DNA of 64,000 bases, taken from positions 2,581,881-2,645,880 of the forward strand of contig NZ_OX267715.1 of NCBI RefSeq assembly GCF_946151075.1. Direction: 5' to 3'. A program made the translations under genes and the position numbers. Positions 51,312 to 60,573 of the stretch are shown one piece after another; within the stretch, counting starts at the first letter, position 1; each line of letters opens with the position of its first letter. The notes under the pieces were generated by a model. It saw only the letters and a list, made by a program, of their open reading frames with translations. It had not been told where the DNA came from and made no database searches. This DNA is from Neobacillus sp. Marseille-Q6967. Lineage in GTDB: Bacteria; Bacillota; Bacilli; Bacillales; Cytobacillaceae.

Positions 51312-52298
51312 TTACTCGGACTTATCTACCTGATCCGCAAACAGTCCATAAACGTATTGCTCCGCATTGAATTCTTGGAGATCGTCCATTTTTTCACCTA
51401 AACCGACAAATTTTACTGGTATTTTCAACTCATTACGGATGGCTAGTACAATACCGCCTTTTGCAGTTCCATCTAATTTTGATAATACGATCCCGCTGAC
51501 ATTTGTTGCCTCTTTAAAGGTTTTAGCCTGGATAAGAGCGTTTTGACCGGTAGTTGCATCAAGTACTAAAAGAACTTCATGGGGAGCTCCCGGAACTTCA
51601 CGTTCAATCACACGCTTAACCTTTTCAAGCTCCTTCATCAGGTTGACTTTGTTCTGCAACCGGCCCGCTGTATCGCAAATCAGAATATCCACGTTTCTAG
51701 ATTTAGCTGACTTTATGGCATCATACATAACAGCCGCAGGGTCAGATCCTTCAGCCTGCTTAATGACATCTACCCCTGCTCTTTCACCCCATACTTCCAG
51801 CTGTTCAATAGCACCTGCACGAAATGTATCTCCTGCCGCAAGTAAAACTGATTTTCCTTCACTCTTAAACTTGTGAGCCAGCTTACCAATGGTTGTCGTC
51901 TTTCCAACACCGTTAACTCCAACGAATAGAATAACCGTCAGACCATCTTGTTGAATATTTAAGAGAGAGGTTTGTTCGTCACCAGCATTGTAAATTTCTA
52001 CTAATTTTTCAGAAATAACACTTTGCACGTCTTGAGGATCTTGAATGTTCCGGCGTTTTACTTCCATCTTCAGTTCTTCTATCAGTTTCATCACTGTATC
52101 AAAACCTACGTCTGCCTGGATAAGAATTTCCTCTAGTTCTTCAAAGAAGTCTTCATCTACTTTCCGGTACCTTGCAACCAAGTCATTTACTTTTCCTGAA
52201 AAATTATTTCTAGTTTTGGTTAAACCTTCTTTAAACTTTTCCGTTACTACATCTGTCTGTTTTGTAATTTTCTCTTTTAATTTTTTAAAAAAGCTCAT
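51312..52298 (-). CDS. ftsY: Signal recognition particle receptor FtsY
   Basis: Membrane-associated SRP receptor GTPase. A short amphipathic N-terminus (MSFFKKLKEKITKQTDVV) takes the place of the long acidic A domain of enterobacteria. The N domain is followed by the G domain with G1 GVNGVGKT at 127-134, DTAGRLQNKVNLMKEL and SKLDGTAKGG. It ends FADQVDKSE. Length is 328 residues. The ATG at 52298 follows GGAAGTGAACAA. It follows smc by 17 bp. Confidence 0.97.
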   Translation of the reverse strand: MSFFKKLKEKITKQTDVVTEKFKEGLTKTRNNFSGKVNDLVARYRKVDEDFFEELEEILIQADVGFDTVMKLIEELKMEVKRRNIQDPQDVQSVISEKLVEIYNAGDEQTSLLNIQQDGLTVILFVGVNGVGKTTTIGKLAHKFKSEGKSVLLAAGDTFRAGAIEQLEVWGERAGVDVIKQAEGSDPAAVMYDAIKSAKSRNVDILICDTAGRLQNKVNLMKELEKVKRVIEREVPGAPHEVLLVLDATTGQNALIQAKTFKEATNVSGIVLSKLDGTAKGGIVLAIRNELKIPVKFVGLGEKMDDLQEFNAEQYVYGLFADQVDKSE

Positions 52299-52315
52299 TT
52301 GTTCACTTCCTACTA

Positions 52316-55300
52316 TTAAGATTCTACTAACTCTCTTGTATCCTCAAGGCGAACAGATACCAGTTTCGAAACACCCGACTCCTGCATGGTTACACCATAT
52401 AAGACATCCGCTTCTTCCATCGTACCTTTTCTATGAGTAATCACAATAAACTGAGTTTCAGTACTAAATCGCTTTAGGTACTGGCTGAATCGGAATACAT
52501 TCGCTTCATCCAGAGCAGCCTCTACCTCATCGAGAATGCAAAATGGTACTGGCCGTACTTTCAGTATTGAAAATAATAGGGCAATTGCTGTCAGCGCCCG
52601 TTCACCGCCAGATAACAACCCCAAATTTTGTAGTTTTTTACCCGGCGGCTGAGCAACAATTTCAACACCGGTATTTAATAAATCCTCCGGAACTGTTAGT
52701 TTTAAATCTGCCCTTCCGCCGCCGAATAAAGCCCGGAAAACAGGTTCAAAGTGTTCACGGATTCCATTAAAGGTTTGCTCGAACCTTCTTTTCATTTCTA
52801 TATCCATTTCTTCAATGACCTGAAATAGAGTATCCTTGGCTGTTTGAAGGTCATTTTTTTGTTCATTTAAAAACTCATAGCGCTCTGAGACTCGCTCATA
52901 TTCTTCAATCGCGCCAATATTTACATTCCCCAGTTCTTCAATGGCTAATTTTATTAACTTTACCTTTTTACGGGCTTCTTCGACAGGCAAGGTTAATGGA
53001 TATTGCTCCTTGGCACCCTCGAAGGAAAGTAAATATTCTTCTCGTAAATGAGCAAGTCGGGTTTCAAGTTCAACATCTAAACGATTCAATTTGACTTCTT
53101 CGTCTTTTAACACTTCTACCATACCCTTATGAAGCCGCTTTAGTTCTTTTGCTTCTAATTCAGCATCTTCAAGAGTTGTCAGCATTTGTAAGCGTTCTTG
53201 TCTTCTAGAAGAAATCAGTTTTATCGTTTCTTCTTTATCCTGCTGTTTTCGGCTAGCCGCCATTTCCAACTGCTCTTCTCCCGAACTATTGGAAGACATT
53301 TCCGAAGTTAGTAATTGAAGATCCTCTGTATACAGTGTAAGTCTTTGCTCACTATCCTCTAATTCTCCAGCCAGTAAGGAGAAGCGCTCTTTTGTATTGG
53401 TAAACTGTTCATTCTTAGCAGCAAATTCAATTTTCAAATCATATATCTCGTTAATTAAGGATTCTTTGGATGTCTGATCATGATTCTTTTGTTCTGTTAA
53501 TTTCGCAATTTGCCCATCTAGATCAGCAATTTTATCTTTAAAGTTGTCCAGTTCTTCAAAGAGCACTTGCCTTCGCTCCGTTAAGGTTTCCTGTTCATCG
53601 GTGAATTGTCCTTTTTCTAGGTCATAAAGAGCTAACCGGTCATTAATATTCTTTTCCTCTGATTCTGTCTGCCGAAGATCGCCTTTTAATGATTGCTCCT
53701 CAAGTCTTAATTCCTCGCCAAACTTTCTCATCCTCTCCATCTCTTGTTCGTGTAATTGAACTTCTTCTTTTAAGGATTTAACAAGTTTTTCAAGACTCTC
53801 GGTTTTCCCACTCATTATCCCGAGTTTTTCTTTTAATTCTTCAAGTTCGCCTTTTCGCGTTAGTATGGATGTCGTTTTTTGTTTGACTGCGCCTCCAGTC
53901 ATGGAACCGCCGGGATTTACAATATCCCCATCAAGAGTTACAAGCCGGCAGCGATATTGGAGGATTTTAGCCAGTTCGTTAGCACCCTTTAAATCTTTAG
54001 TAATAACGACATTCCCTAACAGATTATTAATAACTTCTGAATATTTGTGGTCAAACGTTACAAGACTGACGGCACTGCCTATCAATGAAGGGTGGTTTTG
54101 AATCGATGACAGCTGAACAGAAGACAATGGTCTGCCTTTAATAACACTTAACGGCAGGAGTGTAGCTCTGCCAAAAGAATTTTGCTTTAAATATTGAATG
54201 GCTGCCCGTGCGTTTTGCTCGTTATCTACGACAATATGCTGCAGGGCACCGCCTAAAGCTGTTTCAAGTGCTGTTTCATATTCTTTTGGTACAGTAACAA
54301 GTTCGGCTACTGCTCCCTCGATGCCATGAAGCTTTTTCCCGCGTGCCTTTAAGACTTCTTTAACTCCCTGGAAGAAGCCGGAGTAATCCTCTTCTAATTC
54401 CTCAAGCATGTCTTTTCTTGATTTAGCCTGTTGGAGAAATTGATAGGCCTGGTACAGGGTTTTTTCTTGTTTTTGATAATTATTTCTTACATTTTCAAGC
54501 TTGCGTTGCTGCTCCCTATAGCGGACAACTTGGTCCTCTAACTTTTGTTGAATTTTTTCGAGTGAGGACTCAATTTTTTGCTTTTGGGCTTGAATAACAA
54601 GGCGTTCTTCAATAAATCTTTCATTATCCGTATCTAGACGAGAGCTCCTTACTTCCTGCTGCTTAAGCTGCTGCTCGATATATTTGCATTCATTTTTTGC
54701 TCCTGCTTGAGCATTAAGGATTTCAATATATTCGGTTTTTAATAATTCAATTTTTTCATCGATGTTCTCTGTAAATAATGCTAATTTTTCTTGTCTTACC
54801 TTTAGCTGTACTTGAAGAGCTATTACCTGCTCTTCTAAGCTTTTCACTAGTTCATGCTGCCCGTCTCTAGTTTCTTTTAACAGCTTAATTTTTTCAGTTA
54901 ACTCTGCAATATTTTTTTCAAGTTGTCCACGATTTTGTGAGGCATTCTTTTTCCGTTCTTTTAATACTTCTTTTCTGCCTTCCAACTTCTCAAGTTCTTC
55001 ACTTGCATGCAGAAGTACATTTTGTAAATCATTAATGGAGTCATCAAGCGCTTGAATGTGATCACGAATCTCTTCTATTTTTGCTTCCTTAATTTGAAGC
55101 TGAGAAGACAGCTTTATTTCATCTTCTTGACGTTCCTCGAGCTGACGGGATAATTTTTCCCATTTTTGATGAAGATCTTCAATATCATAAACCGTTAAAG
55201 CCACTTCTATTTTTTCCAGCTCTTCTTTTTTCTCTAGATAGTCTTTTGCCATGGATGCTTGAATTTTAAGCGGTTCTACCTGGCTTTCAAGTTCATGTAA

Positions 55301-55882
55301 AATATCATTTACCCGGTTTAAATTTTCCTGCGTTTCTGTAAGCTTTGATTCTGCTTTTTTCTTACGATTTTTATATTTTAAAACACCCGCTGCTTCCTCA
55401 AAAATTGTTCTTCTGTCCTCGGCTTTACTGTTTAAGATTTCTTCCACTTTTCCTTGGCTGATGATCGAAAATGCTTCTCTGCCAAGCCCGGAATCCATAA
55501 ATAAATCAATAATGTCCTTTAGACGGCACGGCTGCTTATTAATTAAGAATTCACTATCACCCGAACGAGTCACTCTTCTTGTTACACTAACCTCGTTGTA
55601 ATCAATGGATAACTTCTCATCCTGGTTATCCAGAGTTAACGTTACCTCAGCGTAATTCAAGGGCTTCCTCGTATCACTTCCTGCAAAAATGATATCTTCC
55701 ATCTTTGTGCCTCTTAGAGATTTAGCAGATTGTTCCCCTAACACCCAGCGAATCGCATCCGTAATATTACTTTTACCGCTCCCGTTAGGACCCACAACAG
55801 CCGTAACTCCAGGAACAAAATCCACCCCAATGCGGTCCGCAAAAGATTTAAAGCCAATGATGTCCAACCGTTTTAAATACAT
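52316..55882 (-). CDS. smc: Chromosome partition protein SMC
   Basis: Condensin ATPase that organises and segregates the chromosome with ScpA/ScpB. The Walker A GPNGSGKSN is at residues 31-39, long coiled coils cover about 170-500 and 670-1010, and the hinge lies near 510-650 with GGALQHIVVDNEQNARAAI. The C-terminal ABC signature LLSGGERALTAIALLFSIL and Walker B FCILDEVEAALDEAN complete the head. Length is 1188 residues. The ATG at 55882 follows TTTAGGGAGGATTAGAT. It follows rnc, a conserved pairing. Confidence 0.97.
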   Translation of the reverse strand: MYLKRLDIIGFKSFADRIGVDFVPGVTAVVGPNGSGKSNITDAIRWVLGEQSAKSLRGTKMEDIIFAGSDTRKPLNYAEVTLTLDNQDEKLSIDYNEVSVTRRVTRSGDSEFLINKQPCRLKDIIDLFMDSGLGREAFSIISQGKVEEILNSKAEDRRTIFEEAAGVLKYKNRKKKAESKLTETQENLNRVNDILHELESQVEPLKIQASMAKDYLEKKEELEKIEVALTVYDIEDLHQKWEKLSRQLEERQEDEIKLSSQLQIKEAKIEEIRDHIQALDDSINDLQNVLLHASEELEKLEGRKEVLKERKKNASQNRGQLEKNIAELTEKIKLLKETRDGQHELVKSLEEQVIALQVQLKVRQEKLALFTENIDEKIELLKTEYIEILNAQAGAKNECKYIEQQLKQQEVRSSRLDTDNERFIEERLVIQAQKQKIESSLEKIQQKLEDQVVRYREQQRKLENVRNNYQKQEKTLYQAYQFLQQAKSRKDMLEELEEDYSGFFQGVKEVLKARGKKLHGIEGAVAELVTVPKEYETALETALGGALQHIVVDNEQNARAAIQYLKQNSFGRATLLPLSVIKGRPLSSVQLSSIQNHPSLIGSAVSLVTFDHKYSEVINNLLGNVVITKDLKGANELAKILQYRCRLVTLDGDIVNPGGSMTGGAVKQKTTSILTRKGELEELKEKLGIMSGKTESLEKLVKSLKEEVQLHEQEMERMRKFGEELRLEEQSLKGDLRQTESEEKNINDRLALYDLEKGQFTDEQETLTERRQVLFEELDNFKDKIADLDGQIAKLTEQKNHDQTSKESLINEIYDLKIEFAAKNEQFTNTKERFSLLAGELEDSEQRLTLYTEDLQLLTSEMSSNSSGEEQLEMAASRKQQDKEETIKLISSRRQERLQMLTTLEDAELEAKELKRLHKGMVEVLKDEEVKLNRLDVELETRLAHLREEYLLSFEGAKEQYPLTLPVEEARKKVKLIKLAIEELGNVNIGAIEEYERVSERYEFLNEQKNDLQTAKDTLFQVIEEMDIEMKRRFEQTFNGIREHFEPVFRALFGGGRADLKLTVPEDLLNTGVEIVAQPPGKKLQNLGLLSGGERALTAIALLFSILKVRPVPFCILDEVEAALDEANVFRFSQYLKRFSTETQFIVITHRKGTMEEADVLYGVTMQESGVSKLVSVRLEDTRELVES

Positions 55883-55934
55883 ATCTAATCCTCCCTAAAC
55901 CTTGGCCGGAATCTCTCCTTAGCATATTCTGTTT

Positions 55935-56678
55935 TTACAATGTTGTTTTTGCTTTTAAAACCTCTAATGCCTGCTGGGCGGCATGCTGTTCTGCTTCTTT
56001 TTTTGATCTTCCTGTCCCAACCCCTAACTCTTCACCATTTAATGAAACACGGGAAACAAATTCTTTATTGTGGGCTGGGCCTTTTTCAAGGAGGACACGA
56101 TACTCAATGACACCTGTCCCATCTCGTTGAACCAATTCCTGCAGTTGACTTTTAAAATCCATCACATGAGAAAAAGCACCCTCATTAATCTTAGGGAATA
56201 CAATTTTATCTAAAAACTCAATGACCTGCTCAAGTCCTTTATCCAAATAGAGTGCACCAATAAATGCTTCGAAAACGTCCGCTAAGAGCGCCGGTCTTTC
56301 ACGGCCGCCCGTCATCTCCTCACCTTTCCCTAATAATATCAGCTGACCGAAACTGAGTTCGTTTGCTAAAGTTACGAGGGAAGGTTCACAGACGATGGCC
56401 GCTCTGAGTTTAGTCAACTCACCTTCACTCATCATTTGATATTTTTTAAAAAGGAATTGAGAAACAGTAAGTTCTAGTACAGCATCTCCTAAGAATTCAA
56501 GCCTTTCGTTATCTTCATAAGGCTTACGGCGATGCTCATTCACATAGGATGAATGAGTAAAAGCTTGCTTTAATAATTTTTCATTTTCAAAATGAATACC
56601 GATCTTTTCTTGAAAATCCTTAAATTGATTTTCGATTGCGCGATTGTTCATTTCTTTTTCTTTACCTTTTCTGCGCAT
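55935..56678 (-). CDS. rnc: Ribonuclease III
   Basis: Double-strand RNA endonuclease for rRNA processing and, in Bacillus, scRNA and toxin-antisense decay. The signature NERLEFLGDAVLEL is at residues 57-70; the second acidic cluster is in LLADVFEAFIGALYLDKG. A dsRNA-binding domain covers about 170-245. Length is 247 residues. An in-frame GTG at 56690 lies inside the GGTGGAG box; the ATG at 56678 has a 6-nt spacing. It is separated from acpP by two hairpins. Confidence 0.96.
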   Translation of the reverse strand: MRRKGKEKEMNNRAIENQFKDFQEKIGIHFENEKLLKQAFTHSSYVNEHRRKPYEDNERLEFLGDAVLELTVSQFLFKKYQMMSEGELTKLRAAIVCEPSLVTLANELSFGQLILLGKGEEMTGGRERPALLADVFEAFIGALYLDKGLEQVIEFLDKIVFPKINEGAFSHVMDFKSQLQELVQRDGTGVIEYRVLLEKGPAHNKEFVSRVSLNGEELGVGTGRSKKEAEQHAAQQALEVLKAKTTL

Positions 56679-56751
56679 TAAAGTCTCCACCTTGCATAAA
56701 TTTTACATCTACTTATAGTTTAAAAAAACAAAACCCAAAACGCAAAGAAAC

Positions 56752-56819
56752 CTGGCAGTAATTTTAAAACTGCCAAGTTCTATAATACAGAAGAAAGCTC
56801 CGTTTGAAAACGGAGCTTT
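56752..56819 (-). terminator. Two successive hairpins downstream of acpP
   Basis: The first stem is AAAGCTCCGTTT/AAACGGAGCTTT (56794-56819), followed by a weak tail. The second is CTTGGCAGT/ACTGCCAGG (56752-56777) followed by TTTCTTTG. Together they isolate the lipid genes from rnc-smc. Confidence 0.75.
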
Positions 56820-56836
56820 ACAGAAATCTAACGATA

Positions 56837-57070
56837 TTATTGCTTGCTATTTATGTAATTAACAGCATCACCAACTGTGCCGATTTTTTCAGCATCATCG
56901 TCAGAAATTTCCATATCAAACTCATCTTCTAATTCCATGACTAATTCCACTACATCTAGTGAATCAGCACCAAGATCTTCTTTGAAAGATGCTTCAAGAG
57001 TTACTTGAGACTCATCTACACCTAGACGATCCACGATGATTTTTGTTACACGTTCTAAAACCTCTGCCAT
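56837..57070 (-). CDS. acpP: Acyl carrier protein
   Basis: 77-residue acidic four-helix carrier of fatty acid intermediates. The phosphopantetheine site Ser37 is in LGADSLDVVELVMELED. A GTG at 57079 in frame lies within the GGGGAGGTG box, so the ATG at 57070 is the start. It is the last gene of the FapR cluster but has its own strong promoter at 57093-57120, as expected for an abundant protein used by phospholipid and lipoate synthesis too. Two hairpins follow. Confidence 0.98.
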   Translation of the reverse strand: MAEVLERVTKIIVDRLGVDESQVTLEASFKEDLGADSLDVVELVMELEDEFDMEISDDDAEKIGTVGDAVNYINSKQ

Positions 57071-57092
57071 GTCATTCACCTCCCCTCAAGCT

Positions 57093-57120
57093 ATTATAGA
57101 GTATTTCCGATAAATATCAA
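57093..57120 (-). promoter_or_regulatory. Strong promoter of acpP
   Basis: -35 TTGATA (57120-57115), 16-bp spacer, -10 TATAAT (57098-57093). It lies in the fabG-acpP gap, 28 nt from the acpP start. Confidence 0.7.
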
Positions 57121-57128
57121 CTTAATAT

Positions 57129-57163
57129 TGTCTAGCTCCAGCGCCTAGGCGCTTCCGCTTTTC
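57129..57163. repeat. Short interspersed repeat, second family, copy C
   Basis: TGTCTAGCTCCAGCGCCTAG followed by GCGCTTCCGCTTTTC. The centre GCGCCTAGGCGC is a perfect 12-bp palindrome. It lies just after the fabG stop and just upstream of the acpP promoter. Same orientation as copy A. Confidence 0.7.
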
Positions 57164-57166
57164 TTA

Positions 57167-57910
57167 TTACATCACCATACCACCGTCAATATGCAAGGTT
57201 TGACCTGTCATATAGGAAGCATCGTCAGAGGCAAGGAATGCCGTTACTTTTGCAATGTCTTTCGGTTCACCGAAACGTGCCAACGGAATTTGCTTTAGCA
57301 TCTCCGTTTTAACTTCTTCGGTTAATTTATCAGTCATATCGGTTGTAATAAAACCAGGTGCAATTGCGTTTACAGTAATATTACGGGAAGCAAGCTCTTT
57401 AGCAGTTGTTTTCGTTAAACCAATCACTCCTGCTTTAGCCGCAACATAATTTGCTTGTCCTGGATTTCCGCTAACACCAACAATGGAAGCAACATTGATA
57501 ATTCTGCCCACACGCTGCTTCATCATTTGTCTTGTTACGGCTTTTGTGCAAAGGAAAACACCTTTAAGATTGATGTTGATAACATCATCCCATTCTTCCT
57601 CTTTCATTCTCATTAGTAAATTGTCTTTCGTTATGCCTGCATTATTTACTAATATATCCAATGTACCGAAACGTTCAATCGTTTCCTTTACCATTGACGT
57701 CACTTCATCACTGTTGGAAACATCACATTTAACGGCAAATGCCTCTCTTCCAAGCGCTTTAATCTCATCCACTACTTCATTTGCTTTTCCTTCGCTTCCG
57801 GCATAGTTAACGGCAACATTTGCTCCTTGTCTTGCAAGCTCTAAGGCAATCTCTCTGCCAATCCCTCTTGAAGCACCGGTAACTAAGGCAGCTTTTCCTT
57901 CTAACGTCAT
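57167..57910 (-). CDS. fabG: 3-oxoacyl-[acyl-carrier-protein] reductase
   Basis: NADPH-dependent short-chain dehydrogenase for the first reduction of each fatty acid elongation cycle. The cofactor motif TGASRGIGRE is at residues 11-20, NNAG near 89-92, and the catalytic Ser142, Tyr155 and Lys159 are in NVASIVG and NYVAAKAG. It ends LHIDGGMVM. Length is 247 residues. The ATG at 57910 overlaps the fabD stop by 4 nt (ATGA). It is the fourth gene of the fapR operon. Confidence 0.97.
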   Translation of the reverse strand: MTLEGKAALVTGASRGIGREIALELARQGANVAVNYAGSEGKANEVVDEIKALGREAFAVKCDVSNSDEVTSMVKETIERFGTLDILVNNAGITKDNLLMRMKEEEWDDVININLKGVFLCTKAVTRQMMKQRVGRIINVASIVGVSGNPGQANYVAAKAGVIGLTKTTAKELASRNITVNAIAPGFITTDMTDKLTEEVKTEMLKQIPLARFGEPKDIAKVTAFLASDDASYMTGQTLHIDGGMVM

Positions 57911-58854
57911 AGTGTTTCCTCCTTTAGTGCATCGATCACAGCTTGGCAGCTAGCCTCATCCGAAACGGAATAGGTTTTAACCGAGCGGTTGATTTTCTTA
58001 ATCAAACCTGATAGTACTTTGCCAGGGCCAATTTCAATAAATGTATCGACACCAAGTTGAATCATCTTCTCAACTGAATCTTCCCATAAAACAGGTGAGT
58101 ATAGCTGTTCAATTAAGTTTTCTTTCATTTCAGCAGCAGTACTCATTGGGTTTGCTGATACATTAGCTATTACTGGAATAGCTGCATCCTGTATTTGAAG
58201 CTTATCCAACACTTCACGAAGCTGACTTGCAGCAGGTTTCATTAACGACGAATGAAACGGACCGCTTACTTCTAATGGAATCACCCTTTTGGCTCCTGCC
58301 TGCTTTGCATTTTCTCCAGCTATTTCTACACCTTTTCGGGATCCAGAGATAACAATTTGTCCAGGACAATTTAGGTTTGCCAGTGAAACAGGGTTTCCAG
58401 AGTTATTGACTTCCTCTGTAACCGCAGCAAGACTGTCGCGATCAAGTCCTAAAACAGCAGCCATTGTCCCTTCTCCATTTGGGACGGCGCTTTCCATAAA
58501 TTCGCCTCTTTTTCTGACAGCATATACCCCTTCTTCAAAAGTAAGAGCACCTGCTGCTACAAGCGCGGTATATTCGCCAAGACTGTGACCTGCAGCAAAA
58601 TCGGGCTTTATTCCCGATTGCTTGAACCTTTCCAATATCGCGATACTTGTCGTTAATAACGCGGGCTGAGTGTTTACTGTTTTCGTTAACTCCTCCTGTG
58701 GTCCTTCAAAAATAAGCGTACTTAATTTAGTGTTAAGCGTTTCATCCGCTTTTTCAAAGTAAGCATTTACTTCAGGATGTTGGTCAGCTAACTCTTTTCC
58801 CATCCCAACTACTTGAGAGCCTTGTCCTGGAAATACAAATGCAATTTTACCCAT
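57907..58854 (-). CDS. fabD: Malonyl CoA-acyl carrier protein transacylase
   Basis: Moves malonyl groups from CoA to ACP. The N-terminal FVFPGQGSQVVGMG, the nucleophile Ser91 in GHSLGEYTAL, and the His in SGPFHSSLM are visible. Length is 315 residues. A GTG at 58863 is inside the AAGGAGTG box; the ATG at 58854 is spaced 8 nt from AAGGAG and gives MGKIAFVFPGQG, the usual start. It lies between plsX and fabG. FapR senses malonyl-CoA, the substrate of this enzyme. Confidence 0.97.
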   Translation of the reverse strand: MGKIAFVFPGQGSQVVGMGKELADQHPEVNAYFEKADETLNTKLSTLIFEGPQEELTKTVNTQPALLTTSIAILERFKQSGIKPDFAAGHSLGEYTALVAAGALTFEEGVYAVRKRGEFMESAVPNGEGTMAAVLGLDRDSLAAVTEEVNNSGNPVSLANLNCPGQIVISGSRKGVEIAGENAKQAGAKRVIPLEVSGPFHSSLMKPAASQLREVLDKLQIQDAAIPVIANVSANPMSTAAEMKENLIEQLYSPVLWEDSVEKMIQLGVDTFIEIGPGKVLSGLIKKINRSVKTYSVSDEASCQAVIDALKEETL

Positions 58855-58869
58855 ATAACGCACTCCTTC

Positions 58870-59874
58870 CTAAATTTCAACTTTTGTATTACTGGTTTCC
58901 TCAATTGTCTTTTTAATTAATGAAACTACATCCTTTTCAACCATTTCTCTTGTCTGACGAATCGCACTAAAAATGGATTGGCTGTTTGAGGATCCATGTG
59001 CTTTAATGACTGGGGCCTTTAAACCAAACAATCCTGCACCGCCATATTCCGAGTAATCGAGCTTGTCTTTCAAGGTTTTAAATTCGGGTTTTAATACCGC
59101 CGCAGCTAATTTACTTTTCAAACTGCTCATTAGCGATGTTTTTAGCATTTTAAACATTGAAAGTGCTGTACCTTCAACTGTCTTTAATACCATGTTGCCG
59201 GTAAAGCCGTCAGTGACGACCACATCTGCTGCCCCATCAAGCAGTTCCCGTGCTTCAACATTACCGACAAAATTTAGATTTGCCTGTTTTAACAAGTTAA
59301 ACGTTTGTTTCGTCAGTTCATTTCCCTTTTTTTCTTCTGTTCCAATATTTAAAAGTCCGACTCTAGGATTTTCAATCCCTCTAACCTTTTTACTGTAAAC
59401 GGAACCCATTATTGCATATTGCAGTAAATGCTCTGGTTTCGCATCAACGTTGGCCCCAACGTCTAATAGGAGAAAGCCCTCACCGCCAATGGTTGGAAGG
59501 GTTGGCGATAGTGCAGGACGGTCGATACCCTCCACTCTGCCAACTACAAACAATCCTGATGCCATTAATGCTCCTGTATTACCTGCAGAAATACATGCAT
59601 CGGCCAGTCCATCCGCAACCTGGCGGGCAGCTAAGACCATCGAAGCATCCTTTTTCTTGCGGACTGCCCTAACCGGTTCGTCTGTTCCTAAGATAATCTC
59701 ATCTGTATGTAAAATCGTGATACGTTCTTGATTTGTTAAGTATTCTTTAATTTTATTTTCGTCCCCGACAAGGGTAATATGTATATCTGGAAATGCTGCT
59801 ATAGCTTTCATGGCACCGAGCACGATTTCCTTTGGAGCATGGTCGCCGCCCATTGCATCGATTGCTAGTTTCAT
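58870..59874 (-). CDS. plsX: Phosphate acyltransferase PlsX
   Basis: Makes acyl-phosphate from acyl-ACP for the PlsY acyltransferase, linking fatty acid to phospholipid synthesis; peripheral membrane. MKLAIDAMGGDHAPKEIVLGA is the family start, and ACISAGNTGALMASG and DVVVTDGFTGNMVLKT are conserved. Length is 334 residues. The frame is open another 22 codons into fapR, but AAAGGA before the ATG at 59874 and homology set the start 13 bp after the fapR stop. Confidence 0.97.
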   Translation of the reverse strand: MKLAIDAMGGDHAPKEIVLGAMKAIAAFPDIHITLVGDENKIKEYLTNQERITILHTDEIILGTDEPVRAVRKKKDASMVLAARQVADGLADACISAGNTGALMASGLFVVGRVEGIDRPALSPTLPTIGGEGFLLLDVGANVDAKPEHLLQYAIMGSVYSKKVRGIENPRVGLLNIGTEEKKGNELTKQTFNLLKQANLNFVGNVEARELLDGAADVVVTDGFTGNMVLKTVEGTALSMFKMLKTSLMSSLKSKLAAAVLKPEFKTLKDKLDYSEYGGAGLFGLKAPVIKAHGSSNSQSIFSAIRQTREMVEKDVVSLIKKTIEETSNTKVEI

Positions 59875-59887
59875 TGGTCTCAATCCT

Positions 59888-60454
59888 TTAGTTGTTTTTA
59901 GAACGGTACATTTCAAATTCACCTTTAAAAACAAGTTCATTATTAACGTAACTATTTACTTCCACGATTGTTCTGCCGGTTCCATCATCAATTTTCATCA
60001 CTTTTGCTTTGGCAATTACCCGTTCTTCCTGTTTTACCGAACGCTTAAACTGAATATTGGCTTTAGCTGTTAAAGCTAATTCATCGTTTATAACTGCCAC
60101 TGCCAGTGAATTAGCCTGCGCAAAAACATGATGTCCTCTGGCAATTTTATTACGCTTAAATACATGTTCTGCTCTTACATCAAATATCGAAATAGCGCTT
60201 GAATCCAATTCAATATCAATAATCTCACCAATTACTTCTTCTATAGGCAATGAACGAACTTCATCTTCAAACTTTTTTTCAGCAACATTTTTAATTCGCT
60301 CTCGTAATTCAGGAATGGACAATTCTAGTCGATCCAGACGGATTGTTTGCACACTTACTTGAAATTTCTCAGCAAGGTCTTCATCCGTAATAAATGGATT
60401 CTCCTTAATCGTCTCCGTTAAAAGCTGCTGTCGTTCTTTTTTTGATCTTCTCAT
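59888..60454 (-). CDS. fapR: Transcriptional repressor FapR of lipid synthesis
   Basis: Malonyl-CoA-responsive repressor of fatty acid and phospholipid genes. The N-terminal DeoR-like helix-turn-helix is MRRSKKERQQLLTETIKENPFITDEDLAEKFQVSVQTIRLDRLELSIPELRERI; the C-terminal hot-dog domain (about 80-188) binds malonyl-CoA. It has 188 residues as in B. subtilis. The frame is open to 60526, but that stretch covers the promoter and operator; GGTGGG before the ATG at 60454 is decisive. It heads fapR-plsX-fabD-fabG and probably represses itself through the box at 60477-60494. Confidence 0.97.
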   Translation of the reverse strand: MRRSKKERQQLLTETIKENPFITDEDLAEKFQVSVQTIRLDRLELSIPELRERIKNVAEKKFEDEVRSLPIEEVIGEIIDIELDSSAISIFDVRAEHVFKRNKIARGHHVFAQANSLAVAVINDELALTAKANIQFKRSVKQEERVIAKAKVMKIDDGTGRTIVEVNSYVNNELVFKGEFEMYRSKNN

Positions 60455-60476
60455 AACTAACCCACCGTCCGAGATC

Positions 60477-60494
60477 TTATGACTAGGTACTAAT
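60477..60494 (-). promoter_or_regulatory. FapR operator of the fapR operon
   Basis: ATTAGTACCTAGTCATAA on the minus strand, which matches the TTAGTACCTAGTC core I recall from the B. subtilis fapR operator. It starts 3 bp after the -10, overlapping the predicted transcription start, so bound FapR would block initiation. Confidence 0.75.
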
Positions 60495-60497
60495 AGT

Positions 60498-60526
60498 AGT
60501 ATAAAATTTGAAAAAGCAGATTGCAA
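60498..60526 (-). promoter_or_regulatory. Promoter of fapR-plsX-fabD-fabG
   Basis: -35 TTGCAA (60526-60521), 17-bp spacer, -10 TATACT (60503-60498). The -35 and most of the spacer lie inside the downstream arm of the recG terminator. Confidence 0.7.
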
Positions 60527-60560
60527 GGATAAGTTTCTTTATCTTACAACCTGCTTTTTC
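60511..60560 (-). terminator. Long terminator hairpin downstream of recG
   Basis: AAAAAGCAGGTTGTAAG pairs, with two or three mismatches, with CTTGCAATCTGCTTTTT; the stem is about 20 bp with a small loop and an A/T-flanked end. It overlaps the fapR -35, so recG transcription should stop within the fapR promoter. Confidence 0.8.
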
Positions 60561-60573
60561 TGATAAAAGGATA

